Below, one piece after another: positions 45,882 to 58,195 of a stretch of DNA of 64,000 nt (position 1 is the first letter of the stretch; each line of letters opens with the position of its first letter). The position numbers and the translations under genes are program-made. Source of the stretch: Endomychus coccineus (taxonomy: Eukaryota > Arthropoda > Insecta > Coleoptera > Endomychidae); NCBI GenBank assembly GCA_958510875.1, contig OY294070.1:22063631-22127630 (forward strand), in the 5' to 3' direction. The notes beneath the pieces are model-generated. The model saw nothing but the letters and a program-made list of their open reading frames with translations. It searched no databases and was not told the origin of the DNA.

Positions 45882-47545
45882 TTCAGGGTATAGTCCAGGC
45901 TGTGAACCGGGATTTTAGCAATAATAAAAAAAAAAAACTTGTAGGTTTGAATCGAAAAATTTTTTTTGCATTAGCTTCAAGAGGTTCTCAGGATCATTCA
46001 TACACCTTAAAACCTCTAGGGAACCCCAACCTCACCCATTGGGGGCGAAAATAGTCCGAAATCTCCCTCAAATTTGCAACGTGCCAAGTCTTGAATTGTA
46101 TTTTCTACAAAAAAAGGTATTTTGGCATTTCGAGTACACCTAGGAAGTTTTTTGGGTCGCTGAACACGAATCTGTAGCCAGATTTACTTGCAATACATCG
46201 TAGGGGTGGTCAAATCGACAAAATTGGCCAATTTCGCATTTTGGCATTTTGAATGCATCAAGGAGGTTTTTTGGGTCGCTGAACACGAATCCGGTGACAG
46301 ATTTACTTGCAATCTATTGTAGGGGTGTTAAATCGGAAAAATTGGTCAATTTTGCACCCCTAATATGATATTTTGTAATTTACGTCTTTTAGGCATTTAA
46401 ATCGCACCAAGGAGGTTTTTTGGGTCGCTGAATACGATTCCGAAGCCAGATTTACTTAAAATTCATCGTTGGGGTGGTGAAATAGACAAAATTGGTCACC
46501 AACACCAAATTATTGGTATCTTGGAATAGAATAAAACGGTTTTCAAAATATATTTTTTTCCTTTTTAGGTTTCTTTAGGCACAGGTATACAAAATCTCTA
46601 CGCCAGGTATAGTATATAGTATACCTATAGATATTAATATACAGGCATCTATCTTTATACCGGCAGGTGCACTATTTTGTAAGTAACGTACCCAGATATA
46701 ATGTAAAAAAGGTAGATATAAGAAGGTGTGTTGTACTCATCATAATAATTGTTAAATTCCTTCTTTTTTTAATGCGTTGGGCCCCTTCGTATACATATTT
46801 AATATACAGAAAACCAAAGACTGTATCCTTCTAAACTTATCTCATTTTACAGCCCTGAGATCGTTGCACAGGTTATATCCACATACATGTACAAAAACAC
46901 GTAAATTGCAGAATAACATATAAGGGGTGCAAACTTGGCCAATTTTGTCGATTTCACCACCCCAACGATGAATCTTAAGTAAATCTGGTTTAGGAATCGT
47001 ATTCAGCGACCCAAAAAACCCCCTTGGTGCATTCGAAATGCCTAAAACACGTAAATTGCAAAACAACATATTAAGGGTGCAAAATTGGCCAATTTTATCA
47101 ATTTTACCACCTCAACGATGGATTGCAAGTGAATCTGGCTTTGGATTCGTGTTCAGCGACCCAAAAAACCTCCTTGGTGCACTCGAATTGACAAAAACAC
47201 GTAAATTGCAGAATAACATATAAGGGGTGCGAAATTGGCCAATTTTGTCGATTTGACCACCCCTACGATGAATTGAAAGTAAATCTGGCTACGGATTCGT
47301 GTTCAGCGACCCAAAAAACGTCTTAGGTGCACTCGAAATTCCAAAATACGTTTTCTTGTAGAAAATACAATTCAAGACTTGACATGTTGCAAATGTCGCC
47401 CTCAATGGGTGCGCTTGGGGTTCCCAAGAGGTTTTAAGGTGTATGAATGATCCTGAGAACCTCCTGAAGCTTATGCAACAACAATTTTTCGATTCAAACC
47501 TACATGTTTTTTTTTTATTTTCCGGTTCACAGCCTGGATTAGTAG
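45882..47545. mobile_element. Subrepeat foldback family, copy 4 (complete, ~1.66 kb)
   Basis: The termini are TAGTCCAGGCTGTGAACCGG (45890) and the inverted CCGGTTCACAGCCTGGATTA (47521). After an outer inverted block of about 240 bp there are forward units at 46155, 46275 and 46427. A central AT-rich spacer (46500-46880) follows, then inverted units at 47005, 47153 and 47306. Unit spacing is 120-155 bp. ORFs at 45866, 46842 and 47038 follow the repeats. It lies in the intron between ADAMTS exons 2 and 3. Confidence 0.88.
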
Positions 47546-48330
47546 TATGTATTGCATATCAGAACGACCCACTCAAAAATTTCAGGAATTATTGAGTAAA
47601 CCTATGAAATAGTTGTAAAATGCAATAAAAATGGATTTTTGGGTCCATAATGCGACTTTTTCACACACATAATTTTTATTGGGAAATGCACCCTCCCGGG
47701 CTATAGCCGTTTTAGAGCGAAAATAGGGAGGTTAAAAACTATATAAAAGGCAAATATGCAAAAATCATACAGTGTGATGATAAATTTATAATTGCGTTAT
47801 TTAATGTTTTTAAGCAAAACACTCGGACAGTCAATTTTATTTTTCAATTAGCCACCTTATGACATAAAAATTTTATTTATGACGTCATGTGTTTTTGCAT
47901 AATGACGTAATCATTGCTTTTTTTTCAATGACAACCCCAATTCCTTTTGCTGTTTTTTATAAATGGTTCAATTACTTAAATAAATGTATAAAAAATTGGT
48001 ACCTTAGATAACTTTTTTTGAGAAAATAACACTTAAAAATTTAAACTTGTTTTTACGTATTATCGTTATCACTTTTGACGGATGAATCAAATTAAAAATA
48101 CTCGTAACTTTGATTTAAAAACAGCACTTGGGTATTTTAGTTTGAGTGTGAAAGAGGGCATTCAGCAATTTTTTTAAATTTTTTTTGCCGTTGCCTGAAT
48201 GGGACAGTACATCGTCCAAATTGCAGGTATTGATCAAGAGAAAATCCTCGGGGAACTCAAGACAGTCAACGCCAAGGGAAATTAAATGTTTGTATTGGAA
48301 TAATCGGACAACGTTCAATAAGGCCTTAAT
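47546..48330. other. No recognised gene
   Basis: AT-rich DNA with several TGACGTCA/TGACGTAA-like words near 47880-47910. They look like part of an old foldback arm. No protein signal. Confidence 0.4.
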
Positions 48331-49255
48331 TTGTTGAAAGCAACCTTACTTATTTCGATTCCAAATGATCACGAAGCAGATGTACCCCATCAAGATATTT
48401 GGTTAGTATGTGGATCTGCTCATCTTCGATGGCTCTGATTGTTTTCTTTCACGTATTGGAGGATCGCATATACCACTGCTTGGAAGACAGAAGTGTATTT
48501 ACCCAATGAATAGCTGAAGTCAGTCTTTAGGTTTTTTAAGTATACTCCTGCGCCTGCACCTTTTGAAGGCACCAAGCCTTGCCTCTCCTTGGATTATCAA
48601 TTGGAGGGGAGGTAACCCCAGTAGTGTCTCCATTGCTGAAGTGGACGTTGGTTTCATGGCCCTTGTGATTCATAAACATGCAAGTCTATGGACCTAGATC
48701 AGTTTTGTCGTGATGCCTCTTTGTTGTGTTTTGAGCCACCATACCAAAGAATTATGTTGTTGCGGGTTTAACCACCATGTAGTACAACCAGTAGAGCTAG
48801 TTAGGTCGTAGCCCCCATTTTTTCCCAAAGTACCGTCTGGTCTCGAATAATGAGGTCTTCTCTTTTCTAATTACTGTACCCAGATGTTGGATTCAAGTCA
48901 GTTTCAAGTCTAATGTCGCCCCGAGATATTTGACTTACCCTTTTATCTGTACAGTTTCTCCTCGAATCTTCAGAGATCCCAAGCCCTCTAATTTGCGTTT
49001 ACCAATGAATGCTGCTATTGTGGCTTTGTGGAGACTGATATTCAGTCTCTCTTAATCCGTCCATATTATTACCAAGTTCAGAGCTTCTTGCATTTGATCT
49101 CTGACCTTGGAGTTGTATTTTCCTTGTACCATGGCAACTATGTCGTCGGCATATCCAAAGGTTATGTATCCTTCGCCCTGGAGGGTCACTAGGATAGGAC
49201 GTAGAGAAGCAATTGAGTGGCCACCGCGTTCCCCAGACTTGACCACTTAGATTTT
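48330..49255 (-). pseudogene. R1-like RT and RNase H fragment (third family)
   Basis: At 49052-49246 (minus) GYITFGYADDIVAMVQGKYN contains the YADD box. After a stop the frame continues LNISLHKATIAAFIGKRKLE, then GLGSLKIRGETVQIKG. Near 48480-48510 SVFQAVVYAILQYV is the start of an RNase H like that at 27840-27880. It lies between ADAMTS exons 2 and 3. Confidence 0.8.
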
Positions 49256-49505
49256 TTCTTGGGTATTACTCAGAATCAAAGGTTTATTCGAATAGGCCAA
49301 GTAATTTAGACGATCTATGGCAAAGAATTCCGGCTGAAGTGGAGCACATCACTCCACTTAAGCGAAGTGTACAAAGTTTTTATACTGGTATCGGTCAGTG
49401 CCAAATGGTTGACGGAGGGCAATGAACACTTGTACTGTATATTGTCATAAATTTACACGTAGGTACTAAATGTGTGATCTACAACTCTGTTTCGTTTTGT
49501 TTCAG

Positions 49506-49611
49506 ACTGCCAGACTTTATAAAGATGCTACTATTGGAAATGCTATTTCACTTTCTGTCATAGATATTAAAGTCCTCGTGAGTAAGGATTTCAAGAGTGA
49601 CAATTCTCAAG
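49506..49611 (+). CDS. ADAMTS exon 3: catalytic domain, N-terminal half
   Basis: The acceptor is gttttgtttcag and the donor is caaggtgaat. It enters in phase 0 and leaves in phase 1. It encodes 35 residues beginning TARLYKDATIGNAISLSVID, then a strand ending in VLVSKDFKSDNSQ. 'LYKD..IGN.I...V' directly after 'LMSQ' is the expected order for the ADAMTS catalytic fold. No stops or frameshifts are seen. Confidence 0.92.
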
Positions 49612-50637
49612 GTGAATACAGTTTTGAATTACTATTGATGAACATATATTTTAGGAAGTAAAGTATGATCCAAATCGAATTGCGTGTCGGATTAACGATT
49701 TTAGTCTAGTCAATAACGGGACAAATTTGTACCTATCACCTTCTAATTTTGAGAACCGTAATTTTTATGAAAATTTCGGATTAGACTTGTTAGACCACGC
49801 TCTATAACATTTTTTACCCTGTCCCGATGTGCGCTTCATGTTTTTTAGGGTGAACCCTTGAAAACCACCCCTTGTGCCGGAAATTGTGGAAAAAAGAAAT
49901 ATAAATGTTTTAAAACAGTGAAATCATATTGTTGTATCCAGAATATGTTACCTGATGGAATATTGAGAAAATTTGTATTTATTTTTATCTTTGCTATTGC
50001 ATCATTTTTCAATTCTTTATGTTACTAACAAATCTAACCGATAGCCTGTAATTGTGTTTTTCAGTAAATCTCAAGTAATTTTTGAGTTATCGGGGCGCTC
50101 AAAAAACTAACTTTTCGGGAATTTCAAGAGCTACAGATGATGACGACGTTAAACCTTATATGAAAAATTTCAGCGACCTCGAAAATGGTGGGTCTCGCAC
50201 CCTATCTCCAATTTTTGTTTAGATTCCGGTTAATTTTCATTGTCGAAAGTTATTCTGAAAAACGTGTAATTTTTCAAGAAGGAGTATTAACCACAATATG
50301 TAAGAATTATAAATAAGCCATGTAAAAACATTATCATGCTGAATTCACAAGTTTGCGGCACGGTGATGTCATTGTCAATACACCGGATTAACCTTTCATC
50401 GGAATAAGACGAAGTTAAAACATTGTTTTTTTCCTTAGGGAAGCCGTATTTATGGATTGTAATATTAAATTAGTTGTAAGTCATTAAAGTGATATTAATA
50501 GGTATAAATTCCCTCATGTGTGGTTGAATGAGAACCCAAGTATCAAGCAGCTAACTCCCAAAAAAGGGAAAAGGATTAAGGTGGTCTTTATCCTTTATTT
50601 TATCTAAAATAAATGTTATAGCCCAAACGTTTTCCAG

Positions 50638-50716
50638 TTATGCTTAGAAAATTCTGTGAATGGCAGAAGAAACATGCCATTGGAGTCGACCATGATGTAG
50701 CTCTATTGTTGACGAG
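50638..50716 (+). CDS. ADAMTS exon 4: short catalytic-domain exon
   Basis: This 79-base exon is too short to stand out as an ORF, but it is needed to join exons 3 and 5. The acceptor is cgttttccag and the donor is acgaggtaagc, a near-consensus site. It begins in phase 1 and ends in phase 2. It encodes VMLRKFCEWQKKHAIGVDHD and then VALLLTR. 'FC.WQ' and 'HD.A.L.TR' are classic ADAMTS catalytic-domain motifs. The alternative acceptor seven bases downstream (gcttag) would break the phase match. Confidence 0.92.
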
Positions 50717-51112
50717 GTAAGCCATCTCATAACTTGAATGAATTAATTTCAATCAGAAAGTGTGTTGACGTAAACTAGGAAAAGTATCTGACCCAATACT
50801 GTACCCTATGGTACTCCTATATTGAACATCAATGGATCATCTAAAGAGCCGTTTTTTCAACTATTTGACTTCTATTTTCTAGATACCTAGTCCAAATTAG
50901 AGTGAATGTAGCTAAAGAGTATATCTAATGAACTACGCTTTGTAAGCTTTCTTGTCAAAAATCGATATAATAATTTGTTCATCTGAAACATAATTTAATT
51001 TGAGATATAAATCAATATGTTCAGTGCCAATTAGTTATAACCTGAAAGTAATCGTTCTGGTTATTTTTTTTAACGTAATCCTTGAGGTAAAAGGCTAATA
51101 TTTATCACTATA

Positions 51113-52515
51113 CTGGGTTCCCAATAATAGACTATCCATTTTAATATTTGAATTAAAATTTTTTTAGTTAACAAAACAAAGTTTCTATTTTACTAGATTA
51201 CAGCTAACTCTTTGGGATTTATGATAACTTATAAATATTTGGCTAATTTAATTGTAACTTTTAAAAATCACGTCTTCTAAATGACCTCCACCAACTTCAA
51301 CACATTTTTCAATATTAGATAAAAAGTGGTTCATTACACGGCGTAGCAAACCTTCGTCTATTCCTTCAACTTCTTCACGAATTTTGAGTTTCAGTTCCTC
51401 GATTGTACCTGGACGACTCGCAAACACTTTGGCTTTTAAATATCCCCACAGGAAAAAATCGGGTGCCGTTAAGTCGGGAACCTCGAAGGCTAAGGCAAAT
51501 CTCCGAATCGAGAAATGAGTCGGCCATTAAACATTTCTCGCAGGACCCTCATTGAGTTTCTGGCGGTATGAGCTGTTGTCCCATCTTGTTGGAATAGTAA
51601 GGCATTGTTTAGTAATCCTTGTCTATTTAATTCTGAAATGATGAGAAATCTCATCATATTAACGTAGCGCTCGTAACTTTTGGATTATGGAGGTTCTGTG
51701 TGAAGATATCACGAGGATTTTCATTTGACCAGTATCTAAAATTATGTTTATTGACCATGCCGTTCAAATAAAAATTTGCTTCGTCGGTCATTAGGAGACT
51801 GTGAATTGCTCCTTGATGTAAATCCAAAAATTCTTGACAAAATGCTTGCTTCTTTATCTTGATTGCTAAGGTGCTGTGCCATTTGGTATTTATAGGGATG
51901 AAATTTTAAATCCCTTTGAAGAATTCGATCTAAGCTTCCCTTCGATATTCCTAGGATAAGGGTTTATCGATTAGCAGACCTTTTAGGACTTCTCGTAAAC
52001 GCAATTCTAACTCGTTCAATATTTTCTGGTATACGAACTGTTCTTCGACGTCCAGGCTTCTTCAAATTTTGTACAGAAGCATTTTCACCCCAATGACGAA
52101 CCCATAACTTAACAGTTTTACGATTTGGCGCGTGACCCCTATTGTTGTTATTAAACTGACGATGACGCCGGAATGCACGCCCTTCTTCTATCGAATTGCT
52201 TCTTACGTAAGTTTCTACACAAAACACACGTTGTTGGACTGAGTAATCCATGAAAGTTCAAACGGATGTTGAAATAATGTCTCAAAGCAAAGAAATTAAA
52301 TAATTATTGATGAAACTAACAAACTTCTCGTAGAAAAATGGCGTTCCACGAAATCATTAATTTAAAATTTATTTGTGACAGGCGCCTACTCGATTAATAA
52401 TTTACTTAAATCCCAAAGACTACAGAAGATGATCCCACAGAGAACAACCTATTTAGTTATCTCGTAGGGAATTTATTAATAATATAAAATGGGTAGTCTA
52501 TTATGGGGAACCCAG
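51113..52515 (-). mobile_element. Complete Tc1/mariner-superfamily transposon (DUF4817-type transposase), inactive
   Basis: The 1403-bp element has inverted ends CTGGGTTC(C)CAATAATAGACTA...AATATT of about 35 bp and a TA duplication at each side. The minus strand encodes a transposase of about 340 residues in broken frames. The N-terminal helix-turn-helix part (51964-52251, MDYSVQQRVFCVETYVRSNS, then TVKLWVRHWGENASVQNLKK and PGRRRTVR) is a DUF4817-like domain. The C-terminal DDE part (51285-51500) has PDLTAPDFFLWGYLKAKVFA, then RPGTIEELK and NIEKCVEVGGGHLED. Frameshifts near 51500-51960 inactivate it. It sits between ADAMTS exons 4 and 5. Confidence 0.93.
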
Positions 52516-52615
52516 TATAAACATTGGAGGTTTCCTCCACCATATTTGCCTTTTCTAGGATAATACCTGCATCTAGTCAGCCAATGATTTTATTAAATAA
52601 ATTTATAAATTTCAG

Positions 52616-52771
52616 AGATTACTGTACGGATGTATCTCAACAGGCGTGCATAACTTTGGGTGTGGCCGAAGTGGGCTCAATGTGCAGTCGTTCTAGCAGT
52701 TGTGCAATAGCCATTGATAAAGGCTTGTCAACATCATACACCATAGCGCACGAAATCGGACACACACTAAG
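52616..52771 (+). CDS. ADAMTS exon 5: catalytic domain with zinc-binding HEXXH
   Basis: The acceptor is ataaatttcag and the donor is taaggtaagc. It enters and leaves in phase 2. The 52 residues run from DYCTDVSQQACITLGVAEVG, through a Cys-rich stretch ending CAIAIDKG, to the active site TIAHEIGHTL. The two His and the Glu of HEIGH are the first zinc ligands and the catalytic base of reprolysins. The third His is in the next exon. The Cys pattern (C..D....C, then MC......C) matches ADAMTS catalytic domains. The serine after L is split over the intron. Confidence 0.95.
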
Positions 52772-53234
52772 GTAAGCATTTAACAATAACTCAGCCATTA
52801 TGTACTGGCGGCTAATCTCACCGAACAGTTGCCAGCGAATGATAAAATAAATCTTCAATTTGATGATCTTCATTATATTTTTCTACAAATCAAATAAATC
52901 TTAATAATTAATCACATAATATTTATCCCAAATGAAAAGTGTGCATAATATCGCACCTTTATGTTTTTTTCTAAAAGAGATGTAACTGACGCCATGCTGT
53001 ATCGCGAGTTCTCTGCTGGTCTCTCACCTCTATGAGAGTAGAAAGGTAACAGGCATCTTGACATCTCACAACCTAGTTGTGTCATTTTATTAAATAAACT
53101 CAATGGATTTATCAACATCAAATACTTAACTCTACAGTAATTTATCCTTTAATGAAAAAAGAGTAATAATCGGGGATATTAATATCTGAAAGCGACCGTG
53201 TGACAACTTCAAAGGAGTGTTTGGTGATGTTCTA

Positions 53235-53515
53235 GCGCGTTAAGAAGGACTTTTTGCAGTTTTTCTTAACCGTCGAACAGTCGAAACAGTGGACTTACTT
53301 GTCCTGGCGAATCGAAGCAGAAGAAGACCAAAGTGAGTTTATCGGCCAACAAATTCATGGCGACACAATTTCTCGGGATGCACATGGTATCGTTCATATC
53401 GATTACATTGAAAAGGGCAAAACGATCACCGACGTATATTATGCAGAGCTGTTCGATCAATTCGACGGCGATTTGAAGAGACCTTTTTTGTTCAAAATGA
53501 AAGAAGCCACCTAAA
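53235..53515 (+). pseudogene. Mariner transposase, central fragment
   Basis: The open stretch 53254-53514 includes FFLTVEQSKQWTYLSWRIEA, then the second-Asp block SRDAHGIVHIDYIEKGKTIT and YYAELFDQFDGDLKRP. The first-Asp motif is truncated ('TVDETWIHYY' reduced to TVEQ), so the copy has an internal deletion. It ends abruptly at about 53480. It lies between ADAMTS exons 5 and 6. Confidence 0.88.
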
Positions 53516-54008
53516 ATAAATGTTCAATTGACAATATACACATAAGAGAAAAAGTTAAGTGAAAAACAAGTTTCAGGGGTGGTTATTTCTACCCCTCACA
53601 AACATAGTGGAAAACCAGCAACTCAGTTATTGGATGCCTTCTTAATAGCAAATGATGAATGCTTAATTTTATTTTTGTAACTTTCTGGATTTAGAAGATA
53701 AAAATTATATTATATATAAAAACTACTTTTTTGGCGCCTCATTTAATCTATATCTTAACATTAGGGGGTCGAATGATTTTTTTTATATGGAAGACCCACC
53801 TTATTTTTCAACAAGGAATCACCCCCTGAATTTTTTCGCAGTTATTTATTTACACCCTGTATAACTCACATATGTATTATTGCTACCATTTGATCACTTT
53901 TCGATTACATTATCGTCCGAAACTAGCTCATTTAAGTGAATTAATTGATATAGACCCATTTACACATCTGTTAATTATCTATTAATATATTTTTCGTTGT
54001 TTACTTAG

Positions 54009-54149
54009 TATGCCCCACGACGATGATAGGAGATGCACCTCATTCAACGCTGAGCCCAAATTAAACATTATGAGTAAGATGATCGAAAGTGATACCAAAC
54101 CTTGGCTTTGGTCAGCGTGTTCGAAACATTTTCTTACCGAATTTCTTGA
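54009..54149 (+). CDS. ADAMTS exon 6: third zinc ligand, Met-turn, end of catalytic domain
   Basis: The acceptor is tgtttacttag and the donor is ttgagtgagt. Phase 2 in and out. The split codon AG|T gives Ser. The exon continues MPHDDDRRC, so that across the junction the zinc motif reads HEIGHTLSMPH, a complete HEXXHXXXXXH followed by Asp. The Met-turn is in NIMSKM. The exon closes with WLWSACSKHFLTEFLE, the typical end of the ADAMTS catalytic domain. All residues needed for catalysis are present. Confidence 0.95.
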
Positions 54150-54344
54150 GTGAGTATCTATGAAACTTAAAGTGCTTGTACTTTTTGTTCACCTATTATA
54201 TATTTATTTTCTTCACATAATAGCTTTAAGTATTCAGATCCTTCTAGCCACAATTATTTGGCATGGAATAGAAGGTATACTTTGTACGTCAAATTTATTA
54301 TGGCACCGTATATACAAAAGTGGATGCTGATTTTTATATTTAAC

Positions 54345-54680
54345 AATGAAGTTATTTTCAATCAAGAAATGGCTTAGTGAAACGCCAAAATTGTCTGATC
54401 AAAATTGTATCATTAACACAATAGTTTCTTTCAATTTAGATACTTTCTAATATCAAACGTTTATCATTATTCTTTACAATATTCAAAATTGTTGCATTGT
54501 TGTAGTCAAATGAATCGTTTGTGTCTTTTACATGTTTACTATGTGCAGTGGATGAATTCATGGTATATTTATGCCCATTCATTCTTTCATCGGGGTATTG
54601 GGAAGATTGGCCGATGTATACTTTTCCGCAATCTTTACAAGGATACAGAATGAGTTATCTTTTTGAAAGGTACATCGCTT
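54345..54680 (-). pseudogene. Penelope-like GIY-YIG endonuclease fragment
   Basis: Minus strand: LYPCKDCGKVYIGQSSQYPD and ERMNGHKYTM give the GIY-YIG core with its Cys pair. The C-terminus follows as HSKHVKDTNDSFDYNNATIL, NIVKNND and LILESI. No RT is attached. It lies in ADAMTS intron 6. Confidence 0.8.
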
Positions 54681-54779
54681 TTTTGATTTAGTAAAAAGAC
54701 TTCTGGTTTGAATAACTCTTATGACATATATGCAGATCATATCATAAGGTTTTACTATATTGCTTAACGTCCGGTCCAC

Positions 54780-55190
54780 AGCTTTGCTGGTACACTTTAT
54801 TTCGCTTCCTCATCTCCAATGAAGCCAGAGGAGCGAGACAGAGACAGGTTGACGCAATTATTGGAAATCTGGCAATGCTTTTGAAATGGTGATTTGATAA
54901 TGTAGTAGAGTTTAATGCAACCAAACCTCAAGCTTGAGTCTCCTCTAGGAAGCCGAATCCCACAATACCTAATACGATGAAGTCTTCTAAATACATGCTC
55001 GGGATTACCACCAACAGCACCCTCTCATGGAACAATCATGGGAGGTCCACTGCGAAAACCGGTTCAAAAAACTTGGTTTTCTATTTCGTGCCAAGAGCTC
55101 CTTTACATCCCAGCAGCTTCTCATAATCTACAAAACACAGACTCAACCTATCATGGAATACTATTCACATGTTTGGAGTTTGTAAGGGTA
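54780..55190 (+). pseudogene. Jockey-like family B, RT thumb fragment
   Basis: The plus strand matches the 11470-11710 and (reversed) 13060-13340 copies: AGCGAGACAGAGA, TCGGGATTACCACCAACAGC, then the part reading FLFRAKSSFTSQQLLIIYKT. It is broken by frameshifts. Confidence 0.8.
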
Positions 55191-56470
55191 CAAATTACTC
55201 TTACTTGTAGATAAACTGTAAATTCTATTTTATCGCTTGGTTGCCGACAGCTACAGTGAAGACGGTCGTGAGTTATATTTTAGGTGTTAAAATTTGGGCA
55301 CCAGAGTATTTTATCCAACCAATAAAATTATGTTACTCAACTAGGGGATTCAAACACTCAAATGTCCCCAGGCTAAATTACCCTGAAAGTATGAAAAAAA
55401 AATAAAAGACCTGTACCAAGAATGATTGAAATATACTTACTATTAAAATAATATTGTTGTTACAATTTATCACAGAACCTAATACTAAATGAATTATGTT
55501 AATTAATTAATTAAGAGAATGAATTGAAATATGAAGGAGGTTAAATTGCTTAAATCAAAGTGAACAGTTAAATTTACACATATACAAGTACTCAAATGAT
55601 TATTTCAAATGTTACATAAACCAAAAGTTGGGTAGCCTGACCTGGTGACTGCTGGGCAAGATGTTATACCTGCTCGACTATGGATTGGTACTTCCTACTT
55701 AATGTATGGTTTCCTGCCACGATTCTAACACAGTTTCCACGATTGTACTCGTACATCAATCAGCAACTTCTAAATCAACAATTTTTTGACAGCAGATTCA
55801 AGCCAACCTCAGAACTCGTACACTTGTTGAATTTTCCACAACATAAACAAAAAACCCTGAAATCACGAAATGTTCAAACCTCTATTGCTCTATTCTCCTC
55901 AGAAGACAGACATGAACGGAATACATAACGATTGTTGATCAAAATTAGGACTAACCTATGTCCTGTCAGATATCACCTGTGAAGGCAAATTAATTCTTGA
56001 AGTCAGTGAATAAATCAAATGGAATTACAACGATATTTACCTCTATCACGATAGTGTTATGAAACAACTTTACTTCTGTCCAAAACCAGTCACGTTGAAA
56101 CTAAGTCTTAATCCCCTAAGGTGCACTAATTACACAAATAATTCCAATTATTTCAATCCAAATTGGTAATTGATGCCTTTGCTTTCAACGGAAAAATATT
56201 CCCAGAATTTGGTTCCAAACATAAGTTTGGTATCACCTCCCTGTTGAAATAACTCAGAAACACGACCTTCCACTTGGACGATTTGACAAGAAGTATGCCA
56301 TTTTCTCGGCCGTTTCCGGTGCTTCGTTGTCTCACAGAACGACCTCGAAATAGAAGCGGTAACTACAGAATCTGACACTGAATAACCATGACTCGGAGAA
56401 TATACGGTCTAGCATAGCTGACGTCACAGGAGTTAACCGATTGTAGTACAGTTAAGTGGAATTTACACGT
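55191..56470. other. No recognised gene
   Basis: AT-rich intronic DNA. The 82-residue ORF 55680-55928 has no recognisable domain. Confidence 0.45.
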
Positions 56471-56479
56471 TACAAGTTC

Positions 56480-56735
56480 GATTTCCAAACATACGCTTGA
56501 GCTTTTGGATCCTAACCAGAAGAGAGCTATTCGTCTAATTGATGGTCGGTGTTCATCAGAAATCTCGTTTGTTATTCCACCACGAGAGATTCGAGATAGG
56601 CGGGCAAGCAAGTGACCCCTTGATTGTCAATCTCGAGACTTGCCGACCTTCTTCCTACCAGCCTATAACCTCCAAAGGTTCAAGAAAAATTCGAATGCCT
56701 ATTTCCTCACCCAACATTCCACCGCCTGCCAGTAA
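56480..56735 (+). pseudogene. Jockey-like family B, C-terminal fragment
   Basis: The plus strand includes AACCAGAAGAGAGCTATTCG (encoding QKRAIRLID), then the IPPREIRDRRAS-like stretch, and RKIRMPISSPNI near 56690. The same order is seen reversed at 31380-31740. Confidence 0.75.
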
Positions 56736-58195
56736 ACCTTCATCGTGCCATCGGATGGCTAATTGTTAGCCGAAAGGTCCTCAGTACTGTAACAGTATTT
56801 TTAGAGTTATAATGTATCCAGAGTCATCTCTTTCATAGTTTATTAGATATTTGAGTATTTTTGGTAGCTTTAGTAAATCCCGAAATGCTAAGAAGCTGAG
56901 GCAGAAGAAACTATTGTAAATGCTGTAAGTTTTGTTATGAACTAATAATATGTATTTTATTACATTATAATACTTTGCGATAATATTTCACCGAAATGTT
57001 TTGTTAAAGGTTTCCGAAAATCCTCTATTAGGCATCAAACTGTGCAACTTTGCCATAATTTAACCAACGCTGTATCGGGTCAACCTTTATTATTATTGAA
57101 GGAAAAATAACCACTGTCTGACTCAAGACAATATTCCCTTGTAATTCAAAAAGATCACATTCATTATCATTGATGAAGCATTCCTACAAACTCTCTTGGT
57201 TGACCTAAATGTCAATAATATAGAATATTGACATGTATCAGAATAAATTCACTTTTAACCAATCCACGAACAACTCGAAATAATATGATAATGTAAAACG
57301 AAAGGAAAGTTAAATAAACTCCAAATTGGACGCAGTACATAATTCATAACCAACTTCTCACTGATGACAAACAAGTATGGATTGAGTGATTCTTAAAATT
57401 AGCAAATCGACACGCATCTCCTATTAATTGTGCTTGAAACTGATATAAATCTAGGTCATAATCTCCTTTTAAAGTCATCGTTGACAATTTAAACATGTCC
57501 ATCAGTCTCGGTTAGTTTTTGTTGAGAGAGTTTACATCACTAGTTATTATGTCAATGCCCTTATAGAGTTCCAGGGTATATGCCTGAAAATGGTATTCTT
57601 TCTTTACGTATTTCAACAATTAAAAGCAGAAAGCGTAATGTTAACATCATATTTTACCTACTTGTCCGGATTAACAATTTCCCAGAATTCTTGACAGTAC
57701 AAGAATCTGAGGAAGAAACCAATAACTCCTTATTCAATAAGATTACAAATTTGTGGTCGTAAGTGAAAGCTTCGAAATTTCAATTTTATTAGTACAACTG
57801 TTGAAATATCTGCAAAAAACATATATCAGATACTAGAACATCCATTCAATTCATTTGTTTGTAATAATACCACATTATTCAAAGCAAATTAGATCCGAAA
57901 TACCTCATTTCGAAACATAATTCGTACAGTTTTTTGTTTGTTTGTTGTAAACACTTCTATTTGACCAAAGTCGCAACCGAATACAATCACGTGACGAGGA
58001 GTGGGACTTGTCAAGACAACTATCGCTCAAGGCAGCGTTAGTTGGAATCGAAACAGGGAGCAGTTCCTATAACCTCTTTAATAGAAGGCATGAACGCTCG
58101 ACCGTGACATCACAAGCCGGAGGCTATGTTGCAACTAGAAAAACAAAAGATTTATTTATTCTCGAAACTGACATTGCCTCTGCAGCTCAAATATT
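56736..58195. other. Unassigned; one ORF with a downstream donor site
   Basis: The ORF 57580-57762 (IRVNN-type sequence with ESEEETNNSL near its end) is followed by GTAAGTG. It does not fit the ADAMTS frame, since exon 6 joins exon 7 directly. The ORF at 58008-58211 is unknown. Confidence 0.35.
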
